A stretch of 64,000 bases of DNA, taken from Iodobacter sp. BJB302. Lineage in GTDB: Bacteria > Pseudomonadota > Gammaproteobacteria > Burkholderiales > Chitinibacteraceae. Shown here one piece after another: positions 1 to 8,501 of this stretch. The stretch spans positions 1-64,000 of the forward strand of contig NZ_PDZG01000020.1 in the NCBI RefSeq assembly GCF_002735645.1, written 5' to 3'. How positions within the stretch are numbered: the first letter of the stretch is position 1; the number at the start of each line of letters is the position of its first letter. The notes under the pieces are model-generated. The model was given only the letters and a program-made list of their open reading frames with translations. It had not been told where the DNA came from and did no database searches. A program made the translations under genes and the position numbers.

Positions 1-73
1 TTTTGATACCTGCTTCGCCAGTTAAATATTGCTGAACGACAGAGAGCTTGAATTGCGTTGAGTACTTGGACAT
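1..73 (-). CDS. IS3-family transposase OrfA, N-terminal fragment (partial)
   Basis: Reading minus from the ATG at 73 gives MSKYSTQFKLSVVQQYLTG and then EAGIK before the window ends. This is the usual opening of the small helix-turn-helix OrfA protein of IS3-family elements, which binds the terminal repeats and is joined to OrfB by programmed frameshifting. The rest of the gene, including the DDE catalytic domain of OrfB, lies outside the window, so intactness cannot be judged. Confidence 0.7.
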   Translation of the reverse strand, partial: MSKYSTQFKLSVVQQYLTGEAGIK

Positions 74-124
74 AAAAACACCCCAAAAATATGGACGGGT
101 GTCCAACTTTTGGGGTGCAGTTCA
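1..124 (-). mobile_element. End of an IS3-family insertion sequence (cut by window edge)
   Basis: The minus strand from 124 begins TGAACTGCACCCCAAAAGTT, an arrangement typical of IS3-family (IS150-like) terminal inverted repeats, and is followed 50 bases later by a transposase orfA start. Only this end of the element is in the window, so its length, its group and the target duplication cannot be read. It lies 35 bp beyond the fixH stop codon, so it marks the downstream edge of the cbb3 oxidase cluster and may have displaced its terminator. Confidence 0.75.
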
Positions 125-159
125 TTATTTAAACGGGCTTTTTTTCGCAAGGGTGAATC

Positions 160-663
160 TTACAGCGCGGGGGAGAGCTGTAATGCCTCGGCATCACTGA
201 TTTTCCACTCTGCTTTTAAGCGCCACTGCCGGGTTGTATCACTTAACTCAACCTGCCAGCGCGGTTGGGTGAGTGCGTTTTCCAGCTTGCCCACATAAAA
301 CTGCGGCGCTTGTCTGGTCAGGATGATGGTCTGGTCTTTGCCTGCGCGGGTAGGGTGCATAAGTTTAAGCACCAGATCATCTTTAAGCGCTTTATTGAGC
401 TGAATACGGATTGATTTACCATCTTCGCCGAGCATCAGCTGGCCGCTCAGGCCCAGCGTAGTGGCTTTGGTATCACGATGGATCTGGCTGTTGATTTCCT
501 GGCCTTCTTTGTAATAGTCATCACTCACCAGACCGTCATCTGTTTTGACGGCCTGATAAAACATATTGATGCCACCAATAACGGCAACAACAGGAAAAAG
601 AATCAGCAGCCATACATGGCGATGTTTATACCAGGGCTGATTTTCCATTGGGTCTTTTTGCAT
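160..663 (-). CDS. fixH: FixH family protein (cbb3 oxidase accessory)
   Basis: The 167-residue protein has one N-terminal membrane segment (about residues 17-36, after WYKHRHVW) and a periplasmic beta-rich domain, with the FixH-type stretch DDGLVSDDYYKEGQEIN just after the membrane helix. FixH proteins help mature or supply copper to cytochrome cbb3 oxidase; the exact step is not established. It is the last gene of the cluster and starts one base after the ccoG stop, with AGGA seven bases before the ATG, so it is almost certainly co-transcribed and possibly translationally coupled to ccoG. An internal ATG at codon 6 is an alternative start. Confidence 0.88.
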   Translation of the reverse strand: MQKDPMENQPWYKHRHVWLLILFPVVAVIGGINMFYQAVKTDDGLVSDDYYKEGQEINSQIHRDTKATTLGLSGQLMLGEDGKSIRIQLNKALKDDLVLKLMHPTRAGKDQTIILTRQAPQFYVGKLENALTQPRWQVELSDTTRQWRLKAEWKISDAEALQLSPAL

Positions 664-664
664 C

Positions 665-2101
665 TTATCGTCCTATAAAGCTGGATTTTTCGCGTGTTTG
701 AATTGCAGGGTTGTCGCTGGCCGTAATAATGAAGTGCATTTCATGCCCGCCGGGGCCTGCTTTGCCGGGGTCTATCTGAATGCGTACGCCAATATCCTGG
801 CTGCTGGTGGCAGGTACAAAAATTAGACCTGTGCCTTCGATAATAGTTCTTGATCCGGGCAGGCCATCCGTGGTGATGATATAGCTGTGGGCTTTTTCAT
901 CCGCGTTTTGAATTTGCAAACGGTAGCTGTTTTCCAGCCAGCCATCATCGGCCTCTCTGACCATGGCAACACGATCCCGTGAGATATTTACTTTAATCGG
1001 TTTACGCAAAACTAAAGAGCCAATGGTTGTGCCTAGTACAATGAGCAATACCAGCAGATACATGACGACTCTTGGGCGGGTGATTTTTTTGATGATGTCG
1101 CGCTCAGGGTATTTGTGCTCCAGCGCGTTTTCGGTGGTGTAGCGAATCAGCCCGCGCGGATATTGCATCTTATCCATAATTTCATCGCAGGCATCAATAC
1201 AGGCAGCACAACCAATACATTCGTATTGCAAGCCATCGCGGATATCGATGCCTACAGGGCAAACCTGTACGCAGACTGTGCAATCGATGCAATCGCCTAA
1301 ACCTGCCGCTTTGTAGTCTGTGCCTTTTTTGCGGCTGCCGCGTGCGTCGCCCCGCTCAGCGTCGTAAGAAATAATTAAAGTGTCTGCATCAAACATGGTG
1401 CTTTGAAAGCGGGCGTAGGGGCACATGTATTTACAGACTTGTTCGCGCATCCAGCCTGCATTGCCATAGGTGGCAAAGGCGTAGAAGAATACCCAGAAGG
1501 TTTCCCACGGGCCAAGGCCAAACTGGGTGATTTCGGTCCAGAGCGTGCGGATTGGCGTGAAGTAGCCAACAAAGGTAAAACCTGTCCAGAGGGAGAAGAT
1601 AATCCAGATGCTGTGTTTAATGGCTTTTAAGCGAATTTTACGCGCGGTAGTGGGGGCGTTATCCAGCTTGATACGCGCCATCCGGTCGCCTTCTACCCAT
1701 TTTTCTATCCAGAGAAAAATCTCGGTATAAACGGTTTGCGGACAGGCATAACCACACCAAAGCCGACCGCCAGCGGTGGTCCAGGCAAACAGGCCAATGG
1801 CGCTGGCGAGGAGCAGGGCGGTGAGATAAATAAAATCTTGTGGCAGAAAAACAAAGCCGTAAATATAAAAAGTGTGCTCGGTAATGTTAAAGAGCAGTGC
1901 CTGACGGCCATTCATTTGCAGCCAAGGCATGCCGTAGAAGAAAAGCTGAGTGATCACAACAAACAGAATACGCCAGCGATTAAACAAACCATTGACCCAA
2001 CGCGGATAGATTTTTTTATGCTTGCTGTAAAGATGGATTTCTTCGTATTCGCCATCGTCTTTAATGACGGTGACGGGAATATCGCGTAACTTTTTACTCA
2101 T
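665..2101 (-). CDS. ccoG: Cytochrome c oxidase accessory protein CcoG
   Basis: Polytopic membrane protein with ferredoxin-like iron-sulfur motifs, implicated in handling copper for cbb3 oxidase assembly. It shows YACPQTVYTEIF near residue 130, a four-cysteine cluster CIDCTVCVQVCP followed by ECIGCAACIDAC, several hydrophobic helices, and a C-terminal immunoglobulin-like FixG domain from about residue 360. I chose the ATG at 2101 (MSKKLRD) over an upstream ATG at 2134, because AGGAG and AAGGA lie just ahead of it; this gives 478 residues. A strong terminator and an FNR-like site separate it from ccoP, so ccoG-fixH may be a separate transcript. Assignment is firm. Confidence 0.95.
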   Translation of the reverse strand: MSKKLRDIPVTVIKDDGEYEEIHLYSKHKKIYPRWVNGLFNRWRILFVVITQLFFYGMPWLQMNGRQALLFNITEHTFYIYGFVFLPQDFIYLTALLLASAIGLFAWTTAGGRLWCGYACPQTVYTEIFLWIEKWVEGDRMARIKLDNAPTTARKIRLKAIKHSIWIIFSLWTGFTFVGYFTPIRTLWTEITQFGLGPWETFWVFFYAFATYGNAGWMREQVCKYMCPYARFQSTMFDADTLIISYDAERGDARGSRKKGTDYKAAGLGDCIDCTVCVQVCPVGIDIRDGLQYECIGCAACIDACDEIMDKMQYPRGLIRYTTENALEHKYPERDIIKKITRPRVVMYLLVLLIVLGTTIGSLVLRKPIKVNISRDRVAMVREADDGWLENSYRLQIQNADEKAHSYIITTDGLPGSRTIIEGTGLIFVPATSSQDIGVRIQIDPGKAGPGGHEMHFIITASDNPAIQTREKSSFIGR

Positions 2102-2148
2102 TTCCTTACCTACTCCTGGCAAAACGCTTTGCATGGGCTTTTATGCAA

Positions 2149-2162
2149 AAGATTTCGATCAA
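2149..2162 (-). promoter_or_regulatory. FNR-like site upstream of ccoG
   Basis: The minus strand reads TTGATCGAAATCTT, which matches the FNR consensus TTGAT-N4-ATCAA at 8 of 10 positions. Its centre is about 54 bases from the chosen ccoG start, and it sits directly after the ccoP terminator. That placement fits an oxygen-controlled promoter for ccoG-fixH. The right half is imperfect, so this is only a suggestion. Confidence 0.4.
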
Positions 2163-2164
2163 GG

Positions 2165-2196
2165 AAAAACGGGCGGGATATTTCCCGCCCGTTTTA
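2165..2196 (-). terminator. Rho-independent terminator after ccoP
   Basis: An inverted repeat AAACGGGCGGGA / TCCCGCCCGTTT with a four-base loop is followed on the minus strand by a short T-rich run. It lies between the ccoP stop and the ccoG start. Because T tracts flank both sides it could work in either direction. Confidence 0.8.
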
Positions 2197-2252
2197 ATGG
2201 TGTTTTATGGGTGTCTTTGCACTATTTTGCAAGGACATCCAGTCCATTATGT

Positions 2253-3161
2253 TTATTTTGCTTTCTCGTTATTTGAAAGACCATAAACGTAGCCAGCCAG
2301 TAAATGTACTTTGGCATCGCCCAGGAACTCTTTCCATGCCGGCATTACATTGCTGCGACCATTGGTAATCGTTTCAATGATCGTGGCTTCAGAACCACCA
2401 TATAACCAAGTGCCATCGGTGAGATTGGGTGCGCCTAAGTCTTTATTACCTTTGCCATCTGCACCGTGACAGGCTACGCAAACCTGTTTAAATGTTTCTG
2501 CGCCACGGCTGGCACGCAGTTCATTGCGTGGTTTGCCGGCAATTTGCAGTACGTAGTTAGCGGCATCCTTCACTTTTTCTTCACCAAACACCGCGCCAAA
2601 GGCTGGCATCTGGCCATGACGACCATTTGCAATGGTTTCTAGAATTTTTTCAGGTGTGCCACCATACAACCAATCGCCATCGGTCAGGTTAGGGAAGCCT
2701 TTGGCGCCACGTGCATCTGCACCGTGACACTGAATACAATAAGTCAGAAACAGGCGTTTACCCATATCTCTGGCTTCCTGGTTCTGTGCAACCGCAGCAA
2801 TCGGCATTTTGGAGTACTTATCGTACAGGCCCTGATACTTGGAATTAGCCTGTACCACTTCTTTGCCATACTGATTGTCCGAGGTCCATTTCCACAGGCC
2901 ACCCCAAATGCCGGGGTAGAGTACAAGGTAAACCACACTAAATACAATGGTCATATAGAACATCATGACCCACCAGCCTGGCAGCGGGTTGTTGTATTCT
3001 TCTAAATCACCATCCCATTTGTGACCGGTTACTTCGGCGCTTTCACCTTTTTTAAGCTTAACAACGCCCTGGCTCATTAAGAGCAAAGTCATTGCCACAA
3101 TACCGCCGATCACAATGATCGCGATCCAATAATCCCAAAAGATACTTTGAAAATCTGTCAT
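2253..3161 (-). CDS. ccoP: cbb3-type cytochrome c oxidase subunit III (dihaem)
   Basis: Membrane-anchored dihaem cytochrome c that passes electrons to CcoO and CcoN in the high-affinity terminal oxidase. The 302-residue protein has two N-terminal transmembrane helices (about residues 10-30 and 62-82) and two c-type haem sites, CIQCH near 141 and CVACH near 228, each followed by a GKGNKDLGAPNLTD-type segment. The two cytochrome domains resemble each other, as expected for the family. It follows ccoQ in the operon and is closed by a strong terminator. Confidence 0.96.
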   Translation of the reverse strand: MTDFQSIFWDYWIAIIVIGGIVAMTLLLMSQGVVKLKKGESAEVTGHKWDGDLEEYNNPLPGWWVMMFYMTIVFSVVYLVLYPGIWGGLWKWTSDNQYGKEVVQANSKYQGLYDKYSKMPIAAVAQNQEARDMGKRLFLTYCIQCHGADARGAKGFPNLTDGDWLYGGTPEKILETIANGRHGQMPAFGAVFGEEKVKDAANYVLQIAGKPRNELRASRGAETFKQVCVACHGADGKGNKDLGAPNLTDGTWLYGGSEATIIETITNGRSNVMPAWKEFLGDAKVHLLAGYVYGLSNNEKAK

Positions 3162-3180
3162 TTTTTATATCCTCTAGAAA

Positions 3181-3348
3181 TCAGGAGGTTTTGTTTGATG
3201 AGGGCAGATCATCGTCAAGGAATGGCAGCTGAGCTGCTTCATCAAAGGATGCTTTGCTGTTTTTGCTGCAGGCCCAAACGAGGATGCCTACAAAGCAGAT
3301 AAAGCTGATTACGGTCGATAAAACCCGCAGATCGTTGAGCATTTCCAT
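3181..3348 (-). CDS. ccoQ: cbb3-type cytochrome c oxidase subunit CcoQ (55 aa)
   Basis: This small gene, between ccoO and ccoP, encodes 55 residues: a short N-terminus (MEMLNDLRVLSTV), one hydrophobic helix (ISFICFVGILVWACS) and an acidic tail ending in DDDLPSSNKTS. That is the classic layout of CcoQ/FixQ, the small stabilising subunit of cbb3 oxidase. An AAGG ribosome-binding site lies nine bases before the start, and the start is six bases past the ccoO stop. Position and topology make the assignment secure even though the sequence is short. Confidence 0.9.
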   Translation of the reverse strand: MEMLNDLRVLSTVISFICFVGILVWACSKNSKASFDEAAQLPFLDDDLPSSNKTS

Positions 3349-3354
3349 GATGAA

Positions 3355-3981
3355 TTACCTTTTGTTTTTGAGCGCAAGACCCAAGCCCTGCAGGTAGAAA
3401 ATCACTGCTTCCATTTCTGTTTTGCCCTCTACCGCTTTAACAGAATCAGCAATTTCTGCGTCGGTATAAGGAGTGCCCAGTGTCTTTAGTGCTTTAAGTT
3501 TGGCGGGCATAATGGCCGCGTCTACTTTATTGGCAGCAAGCCATGGGAAAGCAGGCATATTGGATTCAGGTACTACATCGCGTGGATTCATCAAGTGAGC
3601 ACGATGCCATTCATCCGAGTAACGCGCACCTACACGAGCCAGATCCGGCCCTGTACGTTTAGAGCCCCATTGGAACGGACGATCGTAAACGGATTCACCT
3701 GCAACCGAGTAATGACCATAGCGCTCGGTTTCTGCACGGAAAGGGCGGATCATTTGTGAGTGGCAGTTGTAGCAGCCTTCACGAATGTAAACATCACGCC
3801 CGGCTAAAGCCAGTGCAGAGTAAGGTTTAACGCCATCAATAGGCTTGGTGGTTGAATTGCTGAACATCAGCGGTAAGATTTCAACCAGCATCGCGATACT
3901 GAGCGTAATCAGGGTAAGGATGATTAAGAACGCAACGTTTTCTTCAACCCGCTTTTGCAGCTGGTTCATAAAGTTTTTCAT
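3355..3981 (-). CDS. ccoO: cbb3-type cytochrome c oxidase subunit II (monohaem)
   Basis: Membrane-bound monohaem cytochrome c subunit linking CcoP to the catalytic CcoN. The 208-residue protein has one N-terminal transmembrane helix (about residues 18-38) and one haem c site in [14 protein letters not shown], the CcoO signature. Conserved motifs such as GPDLARVG and [20 protein letters not shown] follow. It lies 18 bases downstream of ccoN and just before ccoQ, so the order ccoN-O-Q-P is canonical. Confidence 0.97.
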   Translation of the reverse strand: MKNFMNQLQKRVEENVAFLIILTLITLSIAMLVEILPLMFSNSTTKPIDGVKPYSALALAGRDVYIREGCYNCHSQMIRPFRAETERYGHYSVAGESVYDRPFQWGSKRTGPDLARVGARYSDEWHRAHLMNPRDVVPESNMPAFPWLAANKVDAAIMPAKLKALKTLGTPYTDAEIADSVKAVEGKTEMEAVIFYLQGLGLALKNKR

Positions 3982-3999
3982 GGTTTTCTCTCCGTTCGA

Positions 4000-5421
4000 T
4001 CAGGCGTGTTGAGCGATGGCCGGAATTTTGGCATCGACGGCTTGGCCCGAAAAAGCGGTACGCAGCACGTTGTAAAGCATTAATAACATGCCCGACAAGA
4101 AGCACAGGCCACCCAAGAAGCGGATAAAGTAATACGGATACGATGCTTTAACTGAATCAATAAAGGCATAAGTTAAAGTGCCGTCTGTATTCACTGCACG
4201 CCACATCAAGCCTTGCGTTACACCGGCAATCCACATGGAAGAGATGTAAAGCACGACGCCAATCGTTGCAATCCAGAAGTGGGTATCGATCAGTTTGACC
4301 GAGTACATTTCTTCTTTATTAAAGAGGCGTGGGATGAGGTAGTAAATCGAGCCGATGGTAATCATTGCCACCCAGCCCAAAGCGCCGGAGTGAACGTGAC
4401 CTACAGTCCAGTCTGTGTAGTGCGACAGTGCGTTCACTGTTTTGATGGCCATCATCGGGCCTTCAAAAGTGGACATGCCGTAGAACGACAGCGCAGTAAC
4501 CAAGAACTTCAGAATTGGATCGGTACGCAGCTTATGCCATGCACCAGACAGCGTCATAATCCCGTTGATCATACCGCCCCAGCTTGGTGCCAGCAGAATC
4601 AGGGAGAACACCATACCCAAAGATTGTGTCCAGTCTGGCAGTGCGGTGTAGTGCAGGTGGTGAGGGCCTGCCCACATATAGGTAAAGCACAGTGCCCAGA
4701 AGTGAACAACAGACAGGCGATAGGAGTAAACCGGACGGCCTGCTTGCTTGGGCACGAAGTAGTACATCATGCCGAGGAAACCCGCGGTCAGGAAGAAGCC
4801 TACGGCATTGTGGCCGTACCACCATTGCACCATGGCATCAATTGCGCCAGAGTAAACAGAGTAAGACTTTGTTGCCGATACAGGGATCGCCAGACCATTC
4901 ACAATGTGCAGCAGCGCTACAGCAAGAATAAATGCGCCGTAGAACCAGTTGGCTACATAAATATGCTTCACTTTGCGTTTGGCAATCGTGCCAAAGAACA
5001 CAATCGCGTAGGCCACCCAGATCACTGCGATTAGCCAGGTAATTGGCCATTCCAGCTCTGCGTATTCTTTACCGCGGGTTAAGCCCATCGGTAAGGTAAT
5101 GGCGGCTAAAACGATCACCAGCTGCCAGCCCCAGAAATGGAAGGCGGCGAGCTTGTCGGAGATCAGACGCACATTACAGGTGCGTTGAACCACGTAATAA
5201 GACGTTGCAAATAATCCGCAGCCACCAAACGCAAAAATAACCGCGTTAGTATGCAGAGGACGTAAGCGCCCGAAGTGAAAGTAGGGGCCAAAATTAAGTT
5301 CCGGCCAGTACATCTGGGCAGCGATGATCACGCCAACCAGCATCCCGACAATCCCCCAAATGACTGTCATGATGGCAAATTGCCGCACCACTTTGTAGTT
5401 GTATGTACCTTGGTGTTCCAT
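4000..5421 (-). CDS. ccoN: cbb3-type cytochrome c oxidase subunit I (catalytic)
   Basis: Catalytic subunit of the haem-copper oxidase that reduces oxygen at low concentration and pumps protons. The 473 residues form about twelve transmembrane helices and carry haem and copper ligand regions including [16 protein letters not shown] near residue 52, [18 protein letters not shown] near 200, [10 protein letters not shown] near 250 and [15 protein letters not shown] near 340. First gene of ccoNOQP. The 200-bp leader holds an FNR site placed at about -41.5 from a plausible start point, which implies induction at low oxygen. Confidence 0.97.
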   Translation of the reverse strand: MEHQGTYNYKVVRQFAIMTVIWGIVGMLVGVIIAAQMYWPELNFGPYFHFGRLRPLHTNAVIFAFGGCGLFATSYYVVQRTCNVRLISDKLAAFHFWGWQLVIVLAAITLPMGLTRGKEYAELEWPITWLIAVIWVAYAIVFFGTIAKRKVKHIYVANWFYGAFILAVALLHIVNGLAIPVSATKSYSVYSGAIDAMVQWWYGHNAVGFFLTAGFLGMMYYFVPKQAGRPVYSYRLSVVHFWALCFTYMWAGPHHLHYTALPDWTQSLGMVFSLILLAPSWGGMINGIMTLSGAWHKLRTDPILKFLVTALSFYGMSTFEGPMMAIKTVNALSHYTDWTVGHVHSGALGWVAMITIGSIYYLIPRLFNKEEMYSVKLIDTHFWIATIGVVLYISSMWIAGVTQGLMWRAVNTDGTLTYAFIDSVKASYPYYFIRFLGGLCFLSGMLLMLYNVLRTAFSGQAVDAKIPAIAQHA

Positions 5422-5565
5422 GCGAGCTCCGATTGATCTCCAACAGCTTGGACTTTGAAAATTTGGACTTGAAAAATGTACAACCTGTCTGCATTTAACC
5501 TGTTGTAAGGAAAAAGCTGGCTTTTTGCTGGTTGTGAATATTTCTTATGTAATTATGCCAGCTGA

Positions 5566-5571
5566 ACTTTA
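5566..5571 (-). promoter_or_regulatory. Putative -10 element of the ccoN promoter
   Basis: TAAAGT on the minus strand lies so that a start point near 5559 would be about 41.5 bases from the centre of the FNR site at 5594-5607. This is class II activator spacing. It is a prediction from spacing and a weak hexamer only. Confidence 0.4.
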
Positions 5572-5593
5572 GCTGCTTCAGCAGGCGGTCTTA

Positions 5594-5607
5594 TTGACGA
5601 ACATCAA
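5594..5607 (-). promoter_or_regulatory. FNR site (anaerobox) upstream of ccoN
   Basis: The minus strand reads TTGATGTTCGTCAA, matching the FNR/ANR consensus TTGAT-N4-ATCAA at 9 of 10 positions. It lies 173 bases before the ccoN start and just after the ccoS stop. FNR-type control of ccoNOQP is well known in proteobacteria, so function is likely. Confidence 0.8.
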
Positions 5608-5631
5608 TGCCTTTCGTCAGATCGCGGCATT

Positions 5632-5838
5632 TTACACCCCGTCAGACTTTAATTCTTTGTTTTTTCTTTCGTCAGAGGAACTTTTCTCTACTAGCATGCT
5701 GTCATCATCTTGCAAAATCTGCCAGCCAGGCCCCTCCATATCATCAAATTGCCCTCCTTTAACTGACCACCAAAAAAGAATCCCAATGAAAAAAACCAGC
5801 AAAACAGATAGTGGAATAAGTAAATAAAGGCTTTCCAT
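5632..5838 (-). CDS. ccoS: cbb3-type oxidase assembly protein CcoS
   Basis: Small membrane protein needed for cofactor insertion into cbb3 oxidase. The 68 residues begin MESLYLLIPLSVLLVFFIG, a single transmembrane helix, then WWSVKGGQFDDMEGPGWQIL, which is the CcoS hallmark, and end in a charged tail. It starts directly after the ccoI stop, so the two are co-transcribed, as is usual for ccoI-ccoS. The ccoN FNR site lies only 25 bases beyond its stop. Confidence 0.93.
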   Translation of the reverse strand: MESLYLLIPLSVLLVFFIGILFWWSVKGGQFDDMEGPGWQILQDDDSMLVEKSSSDERKNKELKSDGV

Positions 5839-8244
5839 TTAGTTTTTTCCTCTGAGGCGCAGCGCATTAAGCACCACCAAGAGTGAGCTGCATGCCATGC
5901 CAAGGCTTGCAATCCAGGGGGTGATCAGGCCGCATACCGCCAGAGGCAGGGCGGCCAGATTATAAATAATGGCCCAGGCTAAATTCTGACGGATGATAGT
6001 GCGGGTTTTTTTTGCAAGGGCCAGCGCTTTGGGGAGCCGGTCCAGCTGATTGTTGAGTAAAACCATATCGCCGGCAGCATGAGCAACATCCACACCCGCT
6101 CCCATTGCCATCGATACATTGGCCTTTGCTAAAACGGGCGCATCGTTAACGCCATCACCAATCATTAATACACAACGGCCCTGCTGCTGAAGTGTATTGA
6201 TGTAAGCGAGCTTATCCCCGGGCGTTGCTCTGCCGGCAGCGTTTTCAATATGCATCTTTAAAGCCAAAGCTTGCACGGTAGCGTTGTTATCGCCCGATAC
6301 AAGGTGCAGGCGTAAGCCTGCTTTGCTTAAGGCGGCAATGGCATCCGCCGCATCGGCTCTTAAAGTATCTGCCACAATAAAAGCGCCCAGCCATTCTGTA
6401 GTGCTGGCGATTGCAACCAGACTGCCCTCCGCATGCCGGATGGCATCGGGCATCAGCATGGCGCACTGGCGGTTTACAAATTCCGGATGGCCAATGTAGT
6501 AAAGCACCCCATTCACCACACCACTTAAACCCCCGCCAGGATAGGTTTGTATCTCTTGTGCAAGTGGCGCACCGGCCTGCACAAAGGCGCGGGCCAGCGG
6601 GTGGGCCGAGGCTGATTCCAGTGACGCGGCAATCTGGCGTGCTTTTTCTTCGGTGCTCTGGCTGGCAATATAGTGCTGAACCCGCGGCTCTCCATGGGTG
6701 AGGGTGCCGGTTTTGTCGAGCATGACATCTGTGATTTGCGAAAGCGTTTCGAGCGCCGGGCTGCGTGCCACCATGAGCCCAAGCTGAGCCAGGTGACCGG
6801 TGGCCGCGGTCAGGGCAACCGGGGTGGCCAGTGCGAGTGCGCAGGGGCATGAAATCACCAGTACGGCCACCATAATCGGCAGGGCATGAACAGGATCGTG
6901 CAAATGCCAGTACAGCCATGCCAGTGCGGCGGTCACTAATAAAATACTGATAAACCAGCCCGATACCTGCTCAGCCAGCAAGGCAATACGGGGTTTTTGT
7001 GCCAGCGCCTGATCCAGCAGGCGCACAATGGCGGCAAGGCGGGTGTTTTCGCCAATTTGGGTGATTTCAATGTGTAAGGGCGCGGCCAGATTGAGCGTGC
7101 CGCCTGTTACGTTCATGCCCGCTGTTTTAGGGACAGCGAGGCTTTCGCCAGTCAGCAAAGCCTCGCTGACTTCGCCGCTGCCCTGGCGGACAATGCCGTC
7201 TGCCGGGATGGTTTCACCAGACTTAACTAAAATCTGATCGCCAATTTTCAGGCTGTTGACAGTGACTTCGCTTGTGCCTTGCTCGTCTATTTTGTGGGCA
7301 AATGCGGGAATCAGTTTGACCAGTTGCTCGGTAGCTGCACCGGCTTTACGCCTTGCACTCATCTCCAGATAGCGGCCTGTGAGCAGCAGAAAGACAAACA
7401 TGGAAACCGAGTCAAAATAGATTTCGCCATGGGCAGTTATCAGTGAATAGCAACTGGCTGTAAAAGCTGCCAGCACGCCAATCGCTACCGGCAGATCCAT
7501 GCCGGTGCGGCGGCGTTTTAAATCGCGCCAGCTTGAAACATAAAAAGGCGTTGCAGAATAAAGCACTACGGGCAGGGTGAGGACCAGACTCGCCCAATTC
7601 ATCAGGTTGAGCCATTCAGTGGCAATTTCGCCTGCTTTAGACATATAAACGGGCACTGAAAACATCATGACCTGCATCATGGACAGGCCCGCTACCCACA
7701 GGCGGAAGAGCGCACTTTTGCGCTGCTTTTGCCAGCCTTCTTCCTGTCTGGCCTGATCATAGGGCTGGGCGCGGTAACCAATGGCCGCAATGGCTTGCAA
7801 AATGGTCGAGAGCTGAATCTGCTTTTCATCCCAACGTACGCGGGCACGATGGTTGCTGTAGTTAATGCTGGCTGAAAGCACGCCTGGCAAGGTCTGGAGA
7901 TGACGCTCGTTCAGCCAGATACAGGCTGCGCAGCTGATGCCCTCCATAATCAGCGCAGCTTCTCGCTCATCGGCATCAATATTGAGAACAAAGCTTGCCT
8001 GTAAGCTGACATCATCGAATAGCTTCAGCTGGGCCAGCAGCTCGTCAGGCAGCGGTTTGGCGCGGTCGGCGGGTTTGTCGCGCTGGGTGTAATAGCTGTC
8101 CAGCCCGCTTTGGATAATGGTATTGGCTACGGCCTGGCATCCGGCACAGCAGGTGGGCTGCTCTGTCTGGCGGTAAATAATCGGGAAGGATTCGTTTGGG
8201 CTAAGCGTTTCGCCACAGTGGAAGCAGTCGGTGCGGGAGATCAT
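5839..8244 (-). CDS. ccoI: Copper-translocating P1B-type ATPase (cbb3 assembly)
   Basis: Copper-exporting P-type ATPase that supplies copper for cbb3 oxidase. The 801-residue protein has an N-terminal cysteine-rich region (FHCGE, CCAGC), a heavy-metal domain with GISCAAC near residue 103, eight membrane helices, the ion-binding CPC motif in VISCPCALALATP, the phosphorylation motif DKTGTLTHGEP, an HP motif in SAHPLA and the hinge GDGVNDAPVLAKA. The CCAGC segment and the neighbours ccoS and ccoN favour the CcoI/FixI type over a general CopA. Its promoter region at 8245-8501 shows no clear FNR site. Confidence 0.94.
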   Translation of the reverse strand: MISRTDCFHCGETLSPNESFPIIYRQTEQPTCCAGCQAVANTIIQSGLDSYYTQRDKPADRAKPLPDELLAQLKLFDDVSLQASFVLNIDADEREAALIMEGISCAACIWLNERHLQTLPGVLSASINYSNHRARVRWDEKQIQLSTILQAIAAIGYRAQPYDQARQEEGWQKQRKSALFRLWVAGLSMMQVMMFSVPVYMSKAGEIATEWLNLMNWASLVLTLPVVLYSATPFYVSSWRDLKRRRTGMDLPVAIGVLAAFTASCYSLITAHGEIYFDSVSMFVFLLLTGRYLEMSARRKAGAATEQLVKLIPAFAHKIDEQGTSEVTVNSLKIGDQILVKSGETIPADGIVRQGSGEVSEALLTGESLAVPKTAGMNVTGGTLNLAAPLHIEITQIGENTRLAAIVRLLDQALAQKPRIALLAEQVSGWFISILLVTAALAWLYWHLHDPVHALPIMVAVLVISCPCALALATPVALTAATGHLAQLGLMVARSPALETLSQITDVMLDKTGTLTHGEPRVQHYIASQSTEEKARQIAASLESASAHPLARAFVQAGAPLAQEIQTYPGGGLSGVVNGVLYYIGHPEFVNRQCAMLMPDAIRHAEGSLVAIASTTEWLGAFIVADTLRADAADAIAALSKAGLRLHLVSGDNNATVQALALKMHIENAAGRATPGDKLAYINTLQQQGRCVLMIGDGVNDAPVLAKANVSMAMGAGVDVAHAAGDMVLLNNQLDRLPKALALAKKTRTIIRQNLAWAIIYNLAALPLAVCGLITPWIASLGMACSSLLVVLNALRLRGKN

Positions 8245-8290
8245 GCGGCGTTGACAGCCTTAGGAATGATAAAAACATAAACTCTAAGCG

Positions 8291-8462
8291 CTGCAGACAC
8301 AGAGAGCACTAAGGGAAATTGAGCGCACAGAGCAATGGGCGTGAATTTGACTGGCGATGCGTTGCCGCTTACAAAATAATCGCAGTGGTAAAGGCTCGCC
8401 TGCTGCACTGCCTGGTTCTTTTCTCTGTGCACCTGTGTTCTTATTTAGCGCTGTGTCTGCAG
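8291..8462. repeat. Degenerate inverted repeat in the ccoI-ispH gap
   Basis: CTGCAGACACAG at 8291-8302 is inverted exactly as CTGTGTCTGCAG at 8451-8462, and shorter CACAGAG/CTCTGTG copies lie between them. The 257-base gap otherwise shows no gene. The arrangement resembles a worn dispersed intergenic repeat, but a single instance cannot prove that. Confidence 0.4.
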
Positions 8463-8501
8463 ATCTTTTTTACAGATGTAAGCCATTAAATGATCGCTGA
8501 C

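Noticed and set aside
4213-5034. A 273-codon plus-strand frame inside ccoN
   Set aside because: It is antisense to conserved ccoN sequence; its composition (rich in His, Asn, Val, Gln) is that of a shadow frame, and no start signal is present.
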